64,000 nt of DNA from Tumebacillus amylolyticus (GTDB lineage: Bacteria > Bacillota > Bacilli > Tumebacillales > Tumebacillaceae). The notes beneath the pieces are model-generated. The model searched no databases. It saw only the letters and a list, made by a program, of their open reading frames with translations, and was not told the DNA's origin. Location of the stretch: contig NZ_JAEQNB010000003.1 of NCBI RefSeq assembly GCF_016722965.1, positions 248,001 to 312,000 of the forward strand, given 5' to 3'. The number at the start of each line of letters is the position of its first letter. The first letter of the stretch is position 1. Shown piece after piece: positions 52,083 through 61,156 of the stretch. Position numbers and translations under genes: made by a program.

Positions 52083-54683
52083 TCACGATTCATCAATTGG
52101 ATGCAATCCATTTGTGCATACGGACAGATGAGGGCAATATTTGCATTCCGATGAAGGTTTGGCACTCAAAATCAAGTGCCGATCACCCTCAAGACCTATA
52201 CGTAGTTCGTAGCCACCTTGCTTATAAGCATTTAATTGACGCATTGGTTTTAAGAAATGGAATTGCTTTCGGATTCTCGAGTATTCCCTATCTTCAAACC
52301 TATCACTTCCTGATTCCACAACACCATCCCTAATTTTGTCCGCATAGGTCTGAATATCCCGCAGTTTAATATCGGTCCAAAGCGGAAACAGTTTATGAAT
52401 TTGATCAAAAGCCTCGTCGTCATCACGATCTGTAAGTTCGTGATACAACATAAACATTGCTGCCATCAAAAACTGGTGGTGGAACTCGCTCTGGTAGGTA
52501 GGGAACGGCTTTGCAAGATAACTGTAAAAAAATCTTCGAGGACAAAGTTCATGCTCTGCAACGGCATCTATTGGATACCCTTCCATATAATTGTATGCAA
52601 TTTCAAATTCTTCTTGCAAAGGCATCTCAATCTTAGATTGCGTTGACTCAATGCTCCTCGCTTCCTCACTTACCGGCAATCCTAGCACTTTTACATATAC
52701 AGATTCTTCGAGGTCTTTTCCACCCCAATCACGCATCCAAGAAAGTGAAACAGGTTCTTGCGAAAAGGCTAGTACATGATAAAACAAATACCTTGCAAAT
52801 TCAGATGAATACTTATCTCGGTACAGCATCATACGTATTTCAGGAATTTCAGTAAGTTTTTCAAGCAGGGGTCGAGTTAAAGGCCAAGGTAGAACAAACT
52901 GGTTTTTAGGCAATGCTTCTTCACTCAATCCACAAACATGAATTCTTTTGTTCTGCAGGAACGACACTCCATCGAGATCATCAAATGAACGAATCATTCG
53001 ATCTCTCTCTCCCTCATCACTGAATACGTTGCTTAGATATAATGAAATCGCTACTGCTAAGTCTTGCACCCGATATTTTTCTTTCTCGTCACGAGGGCTA
53101 GCAAGTTCTTCTCTTAGCCGTTCCAATGCCGCTCTCTCACTCTCTAGCAACGCCTCATCAGATAAGCCACTCTGTAACAAACGTTCGAGTTTAACAAAAT
53201 GCTCTGACAACGATGTTCGAGCATTTTTCTGACCAAACAATTCAAGAGCTTGCTCCCACAACTTACGAACAAGCAAGATAACCACTTTTAGATTATCTTC
53301 TTGTACCTTCATAAATGAAAATCGCAAGAGTGGATCTCCCATCATTTCATGGAACCGCTGACTTGATGTCTCTGAAGAGGGAACCGGTTGCCATACCATA
53401 CTAAGATTTTTCTTCATGTCAATGAGCTCCTCGAGTAATTCAGCCCACTCACAATACGTACGACATCCTTGGAAATAGGGAAGCAGATCACGCAAGTCCG
53501 TTAGGTATTGTCTTCCGTTATGATCCCCTTCGCGCAACCACCCAGATGCAAAACATTCGAATAAACTTTGCTCATCCAAGATCAACTCTTGCCTAATCTC
53601 ATTCCACATTCGGTGAAGATGCAGTAAATACTGACCGATCGGGTAGGCGAGAAAATGACGTTCTTTAAAATACTCTGGGTAATATTCCATGATTCGGTCG
53701 TTTAATGGTTCATGTTCTGGAGAATAGTACTCAACACTTCCATCACGGCCATTTGGATACTCAGTATATTCATCAAGTAGGCTATGAAAGTTTGCATGTG
53801 GTTTAAGTGTAACTTCGTATCCCGAATGACTAGTATCTTGGAGCCTATCGGATTCATAAAGATTAGCGAACATTTCCCCCATTGAAATCTCGGGTCCGTC
53901 AAAAATCGGAAGATGGCTCCAGTCCTCGTACGGAACCCACGCTTCAATGAATGTGCGAACGGGGGCAAACGTCTTTTTATACCGTTCATCATAAAGGTTC
54001 AAAAAGACCAATTCAATTCCAGCATTCTCAAACAGCTTAAATATTCTGTGCTGTAAGGGGGTGATAAAGTAAAAGCCATGAAGAATGATTTGGTCAATTC
54101 GGTCTGGGAGTTGGTCCTTCTGATGTTGGCTTAAGTCATCACATTTACAAAGAGCTTCCTTGAGAGTAGTTTGTAATATCTCTGGATTGTGAAGTCGGGT
54201 TCCAAGGTCATGGCGAATACGCCTGAACCAATAACCATTTTGATCCATCCATTTCCATAATTCCACAAAAAATCTCTCGTCCTCTGTTTGCACCGTGACC
54301 TCGATCCGGTTTACATCTATACCAATCTCAGTCAGTACCCGCATGGTTTCTAAAACTTGAAGTTGATTACGGCGAAACGCCCGAAACCTCATTTGTACCT
54401 TTGGGTCTCTAACACCCTCCTCCAGTTCTAACAGGCGCTCCGAAAGTTGAGCGAACTGAAGTAGCTTTGTTCTTGGCTTTGACCAATCACCTAAAAACTG
54501 GCGCAAAAACATCCCGGTACCAACCATGACACCAGTGAAATAGCGTCTCTCACATTGATAAAAGGAGTGAACCCCTTTGCGAAGACTGTTAGTCGCGCAA
54601 ATATGAACGACATCACGATAAGGGTCCAGCATATCGGATTCGAGTTCAAAAGGATTTGCATAAGCAATCATTTTTGTAGCCAT
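52083..54683 (-). CDS. AddB-like Fe-S protein lacking visible helicase and nuclease motifs
   Basis: An 866-aa protein. The C-terminus holds a Cas4/AddB-type cluster set: Cys in EHELCPRRFFYSYL (about residue 725) and CKYCPHLSVC (about 848-857; C-x2-C-x5-C). The DRID/DYK residues expected between these in PD-(D/E)XK nucleases are not seen, and the N-terminus (HICATNSLRKGVHSF) has no GxxxxGKT. It resembles AddB by length, order and Fe-S Cys, so it may be a structural or DNA-binding subunit. Its ATG overlaps the upstream TAA by one base (TAATG), after GGGGGAGATGTGTA. Confidence 0.75.
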   Translation of the reverse strand: MATKMIAYANPFELESDMLDPYRDVVHICATNSLRKGVHSFYQCERRYFTGVMVGTGMFLRQFLGDWSKPRTKLLQFAQLSERLLELEEGVRDPKVQMRFRAFRRNQLQVLETMRVLTEIGIDVNRIEVTVQTEDERFFVELWKWMDQNGYWFRRIRHDLGTRLHNPEILQTTLKEALCKCDDLSQHQKDQLPDRIDQIILHGFYFITPLQHRIFKLFENAGIELVFLNLYDERYKKTFAPVRTFIEAWVPYEDWSHLPIFDGPEISMGEMFANLYESDRLQDTSHSGYEVTLKPHANFHSLLDEYTEYPNGRDGSVEYYSPEHEPLNDRIMEYYPEYFKERHFLAYPIGQYLLHLHRMWNEIRQELILDEQSLFECFASGWLREGDHNGRQYLTDLRDLLPYFQGCRTYCEWAELLEELIDMKKNLSMVWQPVPSSETSSQRFHEMMGDPLLRFSFMKVQEDNLKVVILLVRKLWEQALELFGQKNARTSLSEHFVKLERLLQSGLSDEALLESERAALERLREELASPRDEKEKYRVQDLAVAISLYLSNVFSDEGERDRMIRSFDDLDGVSFLQNKRIHVCGLSEEALPKNQFVLPWPLTRPLLEKLTEIPEIRMMLYRDKYSSEFARYLFYHVLAFSQEPVSLSWMRDWGGKDLEESVYVKVLGLPVSEEARSIESTQSKIEMPLQEEFEIAYNYMEGYPIDAVAEHELCPRRFFYSYLAKPFPTYQSEFHHQFLMAAMFMLYHELTDRDDDEAFDQIHKLFPLWTDIKLRDIQTYADKIRDGVVESGSDRFEDREYSRIRKQFHFLKPMRQLNAYKQGGYELRIGLEGDRHLILSAKPSSECKYCPHLSVCTNGLHPIDES

Positions 54684-57166
54684 TACACATCTCCCCCTTC
54701 CCCGAGAGTCAACAAATACGACCAAGTTTCTTTTGACAATTTTTTGCGACGGATCTGAATTACAACGAGACGATTGATGCAACGGGTCAAGGCCACATAT
54801 AACAATCTAGTTTCCTCGTTATACAATTCAGTCTGCTCCTCATCGCTTAGATCATTATGCAAATGATTTCGATAAACTGGTGATTTGCTGCTTCTATTTA
54901 ACTTCCAACCCACTTCTACTTCCTTGTTTTTTCTAAAAAGAATTTCATTGTTCGGTCTCCAAAACCGACGGTCTGTGAAAGGAATTATCACAGTATCAAA
55001 CTCTAAACCCTTTGATTTATGCACGGTTCGAATCTCAAGTCGTTGCGCACCATCTTCAGTTTTCGTCAAAACTGGCTCATCCTCATCTCGATTCGTAGCG
55101 ATATTAATTTCGAGCCATTTAAAAATGGAATATGGTGTTAGAAAATCGCTACTAAATCGTTGATGGAGCAATTCGAGCAAATGATTCAAATTCTTTTGAT
55201 ACTGCATGCTAAGGAGACGAGCCTCTCTCTCACAAATGTCCAGATCGGAATTGAAATCCCTCAGCCGTTCCAATTGTTGCTGGTAATAAACTTCAATTGG
55301 TTTTGCGGTGTCGATAATTTTACGGATGACGGACAACACTGGCATGAAGGCAAGCATTTCAACATGATCAGTCCATTCTGGATAAGGCAAGTTCTCATTT
55401 AACAGGTGCAGGACAGATTGCGAATTTCCGTGAAACTTTGCCAGAGCAGTCCAGGCAATCGGCTTGTGGCAATATGGTGTGTTTCGTAAGCTCAGCTGCC
55501 AAACAGGGTCATTTATAAATAACAGGGAACCCAGTAGAACTTTAAAATCCCGAACAGCTTCTGTAGCGAAAAATCCTCCACCCACAACTAGGTGCGCGTT
55601 GATGCCTGCCTCATCGCACCACTCCTTTATTAAGTGAGCTTCCTGATTTGTACGGGTTAGAATCGTTATGTCCCCGGATTGCCTATCACGTTCCGATCTA
55701 ATGTGCGCTATTACCCGCTCTATAAACTTATTTGCGGTTCGCCAAAGATAAACTCGATCAATGACCAGTTCCCCCTGTCCCTTATTATTCATACCAATCA
55801 AACGATCAGCTTCAGAATAAACAAGGTGTTCCTGATCACCCCAAGATTTGAAAAATAGGTTTAACTGTTCCAGAACAGCCTGATGTGTTCGATAATTTTT
55901 CTTCAGTGGTAGCGTTCGAAGTAACTCTCCTATTTCATGCAATCGATCTTCTAATGTCTGAAATGCAGTTTCATCGGCTCCACGGAACCGATAAATACTT
56001 TGCTTAATGTCCCCTACAACAAACAAAATAGACTTAAATGCCTGTTGTAGTACTACAGCCAATCTAATCTGAGTCTCATCCGTATCTTGAAACTCATCAA
56101 TAAATAGATATTTAATTTTATTACTCAAGTTCTCGAACGACACATTTTCACGAGAGATTAAATCGATTTGACGAGTTAGATCATTCAAGGAAATCGCATT
56201 TTCATCACGCTTTATCTTCTGAAACTGCTCTTCACCAACCGAGAACAGGTCTCTAAACAATTGATTGAAATTTCTCGAAGAGCTGTCAGCCTCGCCCCAT
56301 TCTAATGCGCTAACATCCTCGCCCACGAAACCTTTCTTCTCCATCTCCTCCCAAAATGAAGCGATTTGTTCAACAAGTTCGTACATCCGATAACCGCTCA
56401 ACTTAGAGGCAATAGAATTGTTCTCAACCTCATTCGTCCAATACTCATCGAGAAACCTCTCGATTAACGCTCTCCTTTCCAAAATAAAAGATCGAATCTG
56501 TACTTCCTGACCAAACCCAAGAACAGCCCCCATTTCTTTCAAGAGCTTTTTTGCGAACGAGGAAATCGTGGAGATTTGCATCCTTCCGGCCTGTTCCATT
56601 CCACGAAGGTATATCAACTTACCTGTTAATTTGTAACGAGTATGAAAAACATTCCGCAATTTATGGAACATGTGCTGTGCTGCATCTTTTGTAAACGTCA
56701 GCAAGACAATTTGATCAAGAGCAACATTCGTGGTGTGTAGCAAAAACAAGATCCGTTGCATCATAACTGTTGTTTTTCCAGTACCTGCGCCCGCCATGAC
56801 CGCCAGATGTTTGTCAGCAGGACTGTGTTCAACCAAGTACTGTTCCAGATTAAAATCCGGGAAATTGTAAGCGAGCTCTATCAGACGCTCTTTGTCATCC
56901 TCCGTCATGATTCCGTCGATAATCGTTATAGACTCGCTTGAATTAAGTGGCGTTTCAAATTCATATTGAAAAAGTAGTTCCCCTTCGTACAAATCCGTTG
57001 CAGTTGACCACGAATGCCCAGATACACTCGAAAGGATATAGACCTTGATTCCCTTTCGCAGGAGTTCCACTATTTCAGCTTCTGACAAAATCCCGTGAGA
57101 ATTTCCAACAGTATATATAAGTAAAGAATGCCTTGGTGATTCGGTAGTAATTAATGCAGTAGTCAT
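54683..57166 (-). CDS. AddA/UvrD-like SF1A helicase with novel N-terminal extension
   Basis: An 827-aa helicase, first gene of the operon. Residues 1-105 form an extension I do not recognise (LLIYTVGNSHGILSEAEIVELL). Motif I is VMAGAGTGKTT near 126-136, motif II YLFIDEFQDTDE, motif III FVVGDIKQSIYRFRGAD, motif IV KKNYRTH, motif V VHKSKGLEFDTVIIP, motif VI LLYVALTRCINRLVV. The QSIYRFRGA form and insert sizes are AddA-like, but the AddA C-terminal nuclease (about 300 aa) is absent. GCAGGAGAAGTC precedes the ATG. Confidence 0.88.
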   Translation of the reverse strand: MTTALITTESPRHSLLIYTVGNSHGILSEAEIVELLRKGIKVYILSSVSGHSWSTATDLYEGELLFQYEFETPLNSSESITIIDGIMTEDDKERLIELAYNFPDFNLEQYLVEHSPADKHLAVMAGAGTGKTTVMMQRILFLLHTTNVALDQIVLLTFTKDAAQHMFHKLRNVFHTRYKLTGKLIYLRGMEQAGRMQISTISSFAKKLLKEMGAVLGFGQEVQIRSFILERRALIERFLDEYWTNEVENNSIASKLSGYRMYELVEQIASFWEEMEKKGFVGEDVSALEWGEADSSSRNFNQLFRDLFSVGEEQFQKIKRDENAISLNDLTRQIDLISRENVSFENLSNKIKYLFIDEFQDTDETQIRLAVVLQQAFKSILFVVGDIKQSIYRFRGADETAFQTLEDRLHEIGELLRTLPLKKNYRTHQAVLEQLNLFFKSWGDQEHLVYSEADRLIGMNNKGQGELVIDRVYLWRTANKFIERVIAHIRSERDRQSGDITILTRTNQEAHLIKEWCDEAGINAHLVVGGGFFATEAVRDFKVLLGSLLFINDPVWQLSLRNTPYCHKPIAWTALAKFHGNSQSVLHLLNENLPYPEWTDHVEMLAFMPVLSVIRKIIDTAKPIEVYYQQQLERLRDFNSDLDICEREARLLSMQYQKNLNHLLELLHQRFSSDFLTPYSIFKWLEINIATNRDEDEPVLTKTEDGAQRLEIRTVHKSKGLEFDTVIIPFTDRRFWRPNNEILFRKNKEVEVGWKLNRSSKSPVYRNHLHNDLSDEEQTELYNEETRLLYVALTRCINRLVVIQIRRKKLSKETWSYLLTLGEGGDV

Positions 57167-57272
57167 GACTTCTCCTGCCTTTGATTTTTATTCCATCCAA
57201 AAACATATTTCGACATCACAACTATTTCCCCCTCCAATTCGACTTAAATGATCTCTTTGCTAAATCATTCAA

Positions 57273-57305
57273 CAAAAAAAAGACCGCCATAGGAATGGCA
57301 GTCTC
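57273..57305 (-). terminator. terminator of SLH-3D gene
   Basis: AGACCGCCAT and ATGGCAGTCT arms (one G-T pair) with eight T on the minus strand. Confidence 0.78.
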
Positions 57306-57327
57306 TACGTGAATATATCTATATTCT

Positions 57328-58299
57328 CTAATCAATAACAAACACGTTCACATCCTGCCGTCCGAACTGGATCGCAGCGGTGTAGCTGTCCTTGAAGAGG
57401 TCCACGCGGGCTGCCTTGATATCGCCTCCCGTGTCCCCTGCGATGCCGTAGCCGTAGCCTGGGATGTACAGATGCGACCCGAGTGGGATCTGGGCCGGGT
57501 CGACTGCGACGAGACCTTCACGCACTTGCAATCCGATGGAGGAAAGAGCCCCACTGTGGGTGTAGGCGGTGGCAACAGCGCCCTTTTTATCGAAGAAAGG
57601 CAAGTTGCCACGCGAAACCGGGATGAGGTTCGTGCCCTTAGGATGCGGAACCAGCGAGCGGGACAGGAAAGCCACGACTTCTTCGCGAGTCGCGGTGTCT
57701 TGCGGTTTGATCTCGTTGGCACTTCTGCCGGACAACATGCCTTGCTGGATCGCGTACGCCAGCGGTTTCACAGCCCATGAGCTGATGGTCCCCCGGTCCG
57801 CAAAATTGTTGATCGCAGAACTGTAAGCCGCGTAGCTCAGATGGCGTGCGGTTTCAGAATCGCGACCGAGTGCGTTGACGGCCATTTTGACCATTTCTTC
57901 GCGTGTGAGGTGATCGGAAGGTTGGAACAGTCCAGTTCCCTTCCCACTCGTGACGCCCAGCCGATAGGATGCTTCCGCGTAAGGCGTGAACCATTCTCCC
58001 CGCGGGACGTCGCGAAACGTGCCTTCATAACTATCCGCCGATGGGGCGGGAATTCCCTTGGCCTTCAACAACATCGTGGCAAATTCAGCGCGGGTGATCT
58101 GTTGGGTCGGCCGGAAGTAGCCGTTCCCGTCACCCCCGATAATTCCACGGTTGTAGAGGTCGAGAATTTGAGACTTAGCAAATGAGTTCTGGATGTCGCG
58201 GAACGGAAAGGATGTGGCCGCTCCGGCTTCGGTTGCAAATGCCGTCAGCATGGTTATTGTGGTGGCTGCTGACAGGCAGAGTTGTACGAACTTTCTCAT
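57328..58299 (-). CDS. S-layer-homology and 3D-domain cell-wall protein
   Basis: A 323-aa exported protein: signal peptide 1-27 (ends EAGAA), three SLH motifs (about 30-75, 92-140, 155-210; [57 protein letters not shown]), then a C-terminal 3D domain (about 235-323) with [37 protein letters not shown]. 3D-domain proteins resemble MltA/YocH-type lytic enzymes acting on peptidoglycan; SLH repeats attach to pyruvylated wall polymers. Its GC content matches the core genome, unlike the helicase genes beside it. Confidence 0.92.
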   Translation of the reverse strand: MRKFVQLCLSAATTITMLTAFATEAGAATSFPFRDIQNSFAKSQILDLYNRGIIGGDGNGYFRPTQQITRAEFATMLLKAKGIPAPSADSYEGTFRDVPRGEWFTPYAEASYRLGVTSGKGTGLFQPSDHLTREEMVKMAVNALGRDSETARHLSYAAYSSAINNFADRGTISSWAVKPLAYAIQQGMLSGRSANEIKPQDTATREEVVAFLSRSLVPHPKGTNLIPVSRGNLPFFDKKGAVATAYTHSGALSSIGLQVREGLVAVDPAQIPLGSHLYIPGYGYGIAGDTGGDIKAARVDLFKDSYTAAIQFGRQDVNVFVID

Positions 58300-58357
58300 T
58301 ACATTCCTCCTAAATCAGTTCCCCATGCACTCTAAAGGATACGGGAACTTGTCCCTT

Positions 58358-58386
58358 TTTACGAGGGCCGTTCGTTTGTGTATAAT
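58358..58386 (+). promoter_or_regulatory. promoter of peptidyl-prolyl isomerase gene
   Basis: TTTACG (58358-58363), 17 bases, TATAAT (58381-58386), 38 bases before the ATG. Confidence 0.65.
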
Positions 58387-58423
58387 GGTAACGAACCCAC
58401 ATACTGAAAGGCAGGGAATACAT

Positions 58424-58867
58424 ATGAAAAAAGCGATCATCGAACTGGAAAAAGGCGGCACCATGGAATTTGAGATGTTCAACGAACACGCTCCGGGCAC
58501 TGTAGAGAACTTCGAGAAGTTGGCAAACGACGGCTTCTACAACGGCCTCTCCTTCCACCGCGTCATCCCGGGCTTCGTCGCTCAAGGCGGCTGCCCGCAA
58601 GGCACCGGAACCGGCGGCCCGGGCTACACCATCAAGTGCGAAGTGAAGAACAACCCGCACCAACACAAAAAAGGCGCTCTCTCCATGGCTCACGCTGGTC
58701 GTGATACCGGTGGTTCGCAGTTCTTCATCGTGCATGATCGTCAGTCGACCGCTCATCTGGATGGAAACCATACGGTGTTTGGTCAGATCCTGGTTGGTGA
58801 GGAACTCATTGATGGGATTAAGCAAGGGGATAAGATGAAGAGTGTGAAGGTTGTAGACGAGGCGTAA
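58424..58867 (+). CDS. ppiB: cyclophilin-type peptidyl-prolyl isomerase
   Basis: A 147-aa single-domain cyclophilin that speeds proline isomerisation in the cytosol. Catalytic and binding residues are visible: [13 protein letters not shown] (Arg of the active site), [18 protein letters not shown], and [13 protein letters not shown]. No signal peptide. GGCAGGGAATACAT precedes the ATG; a longer upstream frame covers the promoter and was rejected. Monocistronic with its own terminator. Confidence 0.95.
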   Translation: MKKAIIELEKGGTMEFEMFNEHAPGTVENFEKLANDGFYNGLSFHRVIPGFVAQGGCPQGTGTGGPGYTIKCEVKNNPHQHKKGALSMAHAGRDTGGSQFFIVHDRQSTAHLDGNHTVFGQILVGEELIDGIKQGDKMKSVKVVDEA

Positions 58868-58881
58868 TTTGCCATAGAAAT

Positions 58882-58912
58882 GGACCGAGTCAAGACAGAC
58901 TCGGTCTTTTTA
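58882..58912 (+). terminator. ppiB terminator
   Basis: GACCGAGTC and GACTCGGTC arms with loop AAGACA, then five T. Confidence 0.88.
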
Positions 58913-59041
58913 TTTTTATTGGAAAGATCTTTTCATTGTGTATTTTTGCTATTAGAAGTCACAAAGCGACTAGTATGAAAAAAGGATTTTTGGTTAGACT
59001 GATTCGGTGGGAAATGAACGTGACAGAGAGGAGGTTTATAT

Positions 59042-59398
59042 ATGACAGATGCAGTACTACATATTCTAAAACTTAGGCTGATACTCGCACAACTTCTTCG
59101 TTTCCCTTTCCGAGAGAAAGTTTGTTACCTTTTAATAAAAAATGATAAGAAATCCCAAATTCACAACAGTAATACCCAATGTCACATCCCGAAATATTTG
59201 CTTAATAATGGCAAGGTCAATATTCCATTACTTCAAAAGAGTGGTGGATCACTTGGGCAATTTGAACTAGAAAAAGATAGAGCAGTAAACTCAGGGAATG
59301 GAACCCACGGAGGAAGTTATTGGAAATTAAAACAAAAAGGGAAAAAAGGCTATTGGACCCTAGGAAAAGATGGTACAGTTCTAAGAAGAAAGAAATAA
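59042..59398 (+). CDS. possible polymorphic-toxin C-terminal domain, orphan
   Basis: A 118-aa protein with a basic, glycine-containing C-terminal half (NSGNGTHGGSYWKLKQKGKKGYWTLGKDGTVLRRKK), a pattern like the toxin tips of Rhs/WXG100 polymorphic toxins. The first 35 residues (VLHILKLRLILAQLLRFPFREKVCYLL) are hydrophobic/basic and do not look like a complete export domain. GAGAGGAGGTTTATAT gives a strong ribosome site. AT-rich. The next gene, 43 bases downstream, could be its immunity protein. Function inferred from pattern and pairing only. Confidence 0.5.
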   Translation: MTDAVLHILKLRLILAQLLRFPFREKVCYLLIKNDKKSQIHNSNTQCHIPKYLLNNGKVNIPLLQKSGGSLGQFELEKDRAVNSGNGTHGGSYWKLKQKGKKGYWTLGKDGTVLRRKK

Positions 59399-59441
59399 TC
59401 GTTTCAATTGGTTTTATAATTATTTACAGGGGGTTATTATT

Positions 59442-60068
59442 TTGTTCTCCAAAAATATAGATTTTTTTCTCGAATCAGCATCAGACACCGAACTTAACTC
59501 ATTACTTGCCTTGTACGGAAGAGTAGACATAGAAGAAATTGAAAGACCAACTATTTTCAGCGTCGGAATTCTTGATCAATATCCAAGTCAGCTCTCGGAA
59601 GAAGAAGCTGCACGTTTATTAAATTTCGAAATTAACTCCTCTAGATTTAGAATGACAGAAAAAAAATATTTGTCCTTTTTCAAAGCTGCACTAGATGATA
59701 ATGACCACTTTCCTATTTATGCCTACTCTCCGAAACTTTCAAAAATAAACGGACCTGAGTTGCAGTTAATACTTTCATCTTTAGATAGAAAAAATATGAT
59801 TAATTTAAGGAAGTTGGTTTGCTCATGGAAGCAAGAAAACCAACCAGAGGTCTTCAGAATTACAAATTACGACCAAATACTTTTACTGATCCAATTGTCC
59901 ACCCGAGAGCTTTGTTTTTCAAATTTCTTCTTTATTAAATCTAAATCTGTGATTGTAGGAAATTATGACCTGAGTTTCCCAATCTATTGTTTAGATGAAA
60001 AAATGCTAGATACCTATTCGATGTTAGCTAGAAATAAAGGTTTATTTATACGTAGACAGTCTAAATAG
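59442..60068 (+). CDS. hypothetical protein, possible immunity protein (208 aa)
   Basis: A soluble, mixed alpha/beta protein without signal or membrane segments (MFSKNIDFFLESASDTELNSLL). The TTG start follows AGGGGGTTATTATT. No family recognised. Its place immediately behind a putative toxin-tip gene, similar AT-richness and cytosolic nature fit an immunity role, but a stand-alone gene is equally possible. Confidence 0.6.
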   Translation: MFSKNIDFFLESASDTELNSLLALYGRVDIEEIERPTIFSVGILDQYPSQLSEEEAARLLNFEINSSRFRMTEKKYLSFFKAALDDNDHFPIYAYSPKLSKINGPELQLILSSLDRKNMINLRKLVCSWKQENQPEVFRITNYDQILLLIQLSTRELCFSNFFFIKSKSVIVGNYDLSFPIYCLDEKMLDTYSMLARNKGLFIRRQSK

Positions 60069-60101
60069 TAAAAACACCCATCTATCCGATGGGTGTTTTT
60101 A
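60069..60101. terminator. bidirectional terminator
   Basis: AAAAACACCCATC and GATGGGTGTTTTT, 13-bp perfect arms, between convergent genes. Confidence 0.9.
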
Positions 60102-60106
60102 CTGTT

Positions 60107-61054
60107 TCAATGAACACTAAAATATTCATACTTATTACCAAGAAATTGCAATTCATTTCTAAGGCGATCTCTCAAACCAGTTGAGGAGCCAGATGTAAAA
60201 TTTTTATTGAAAATCTCTTTAATCGACAAAACTACCGATGCCTTTGAAGCTCGCCCCCAGTAGTTTCCTCCTGAGATATTCTGCACTCGTTTTACTGGAG
60301 TGCTAGTTTCCTTAAAATTAGAATGATTATTAGTTGGTACCGTTACAAACGAGTAAGTGAATTTTTTTACCTGATGGATCGAGAACCCTTCCGTCCCAAC
60401 ATTAATATTATTTTTAAACCCTTTTGAGGCATAAATCATGTCCCACAGCATTGGGATCTGGGAGTTGTCGTTCCAATTAGTCTTGCATTGAATAATGCCT
60501 ATTTCACATTCAGACAAGTGTTTTTCAAGCAAACTATTGATAACCTTGTTATAGTTATACTTTTTCTTACTCTTCCCCGTAATGGTTGGAACTAGTTGCC
60601 CTTCAACATCCAATACATTAATTAAATCCTTATCTATAGAATATTCTTGTCGATCCGGGAACGTTATTGCAATCAAATCAGATTCGGTATTTGAAGGGAA
60701 ATTACTATAAGTCACAGTAATAGCATCACTCACTGGTTTTGGAAGCCATTTTTTTGAGTGCTTGACGACAACTGTCCTACTTCCTATCAAACAGAGGTTC
60801 AGATACCAGCATACTAATGCCTCCCATGCTGTTCCTCCGCCGGAGACATCTGATTGTGTTCTTCCTTTTTTTCCTGTCAATTCAAAGATACTACTTAGAG
60901 AGTCCCCTAATCCTAAAACTTTTGTTTCGTTTAAAGGAGTTATGTTCTTCAAAATCGCCTTTTCCCAAATCGGCCAGCACTTCTTCACCGTTTTAAGCTT
61001 TAGAAGATCTCTTATTACAGACTCCCTAAGAAATTCACAGATATTTTGTGACAT
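60107..61054 (-). CDS. type II restriction endonuclease, PD-(D/E)XK-like
   Basis: A 315-aa protein. The catalytic core appears as SDLIAIT (acidic residue) and, after an unusually long insert, GIIQCKTNWNDNSQIPMLWDMIY, where Q-x-K replaces the usual E-x-K and the following WNDN..PMLWD is a block I recall from restriction enzymes. The N-terminal third is helical (SQNICEFLRESVIRDLLKL). The ATG at 61052-61054 follows GGGGTGGAAGAT. It lies 75 bases behind a C5 methyltransferase in the same direction. Specificity unknown. Confidence 0.75.
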   Translation of the reverse strand: MSQNICEFLRESVIRDLLKLKTVKKCWPIWEKAILKNITPLNETKVLGLGDSLSSIFELTGKKGRTQSDVSGGGTAWEALVCWYLNLCLIGSRTVVVKHSKKWLPKPVSDAITVTYSNFPSNTESDLIAITFPDRQEYSIDKDLINVLDVEGQLVPTITGKSKKKYNYNKVINSLLEKHLSECEIGIIQCKTNWNDNSQIPMLWDMIYASKGFKNNINVGTEGFSIHQVKKFTYSFVTVPTNNHSNFKETSTPVKRVQNISGGNYWGRASKASVVLSIKEIFNKNFTSGSSTGLRDRLRNELQFLGNKYEYFSVH

Positions 61055-61114
61055 ATCTTCCACCCCAACTTACTATTTTTCGATACCAAGCATTCCTATT
61101 TTACTATTCTTGTC

Positions 61115-61156
61115 AAAAAAAAGAAAGCTTAGCACTGGGGTGCTAAGCTTTCTTTA
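61115..61156 (-). terminator. hairpin overlapping the methyltransferase stop
   Basis: AAAGCTTAGCAC and GTGCTAAGCTTT, 12-bp perfect arms, A/T tracts on both sides. It separates methyltransferase from endonuclease and may attenuate the latter. Confidence 0.82.

Noticed and set aside
46656-57200. Prophage or transposon carrying the defence genes
   Set aside because: No integrase, transposase, terminal repeats or phage structural genes are visible.
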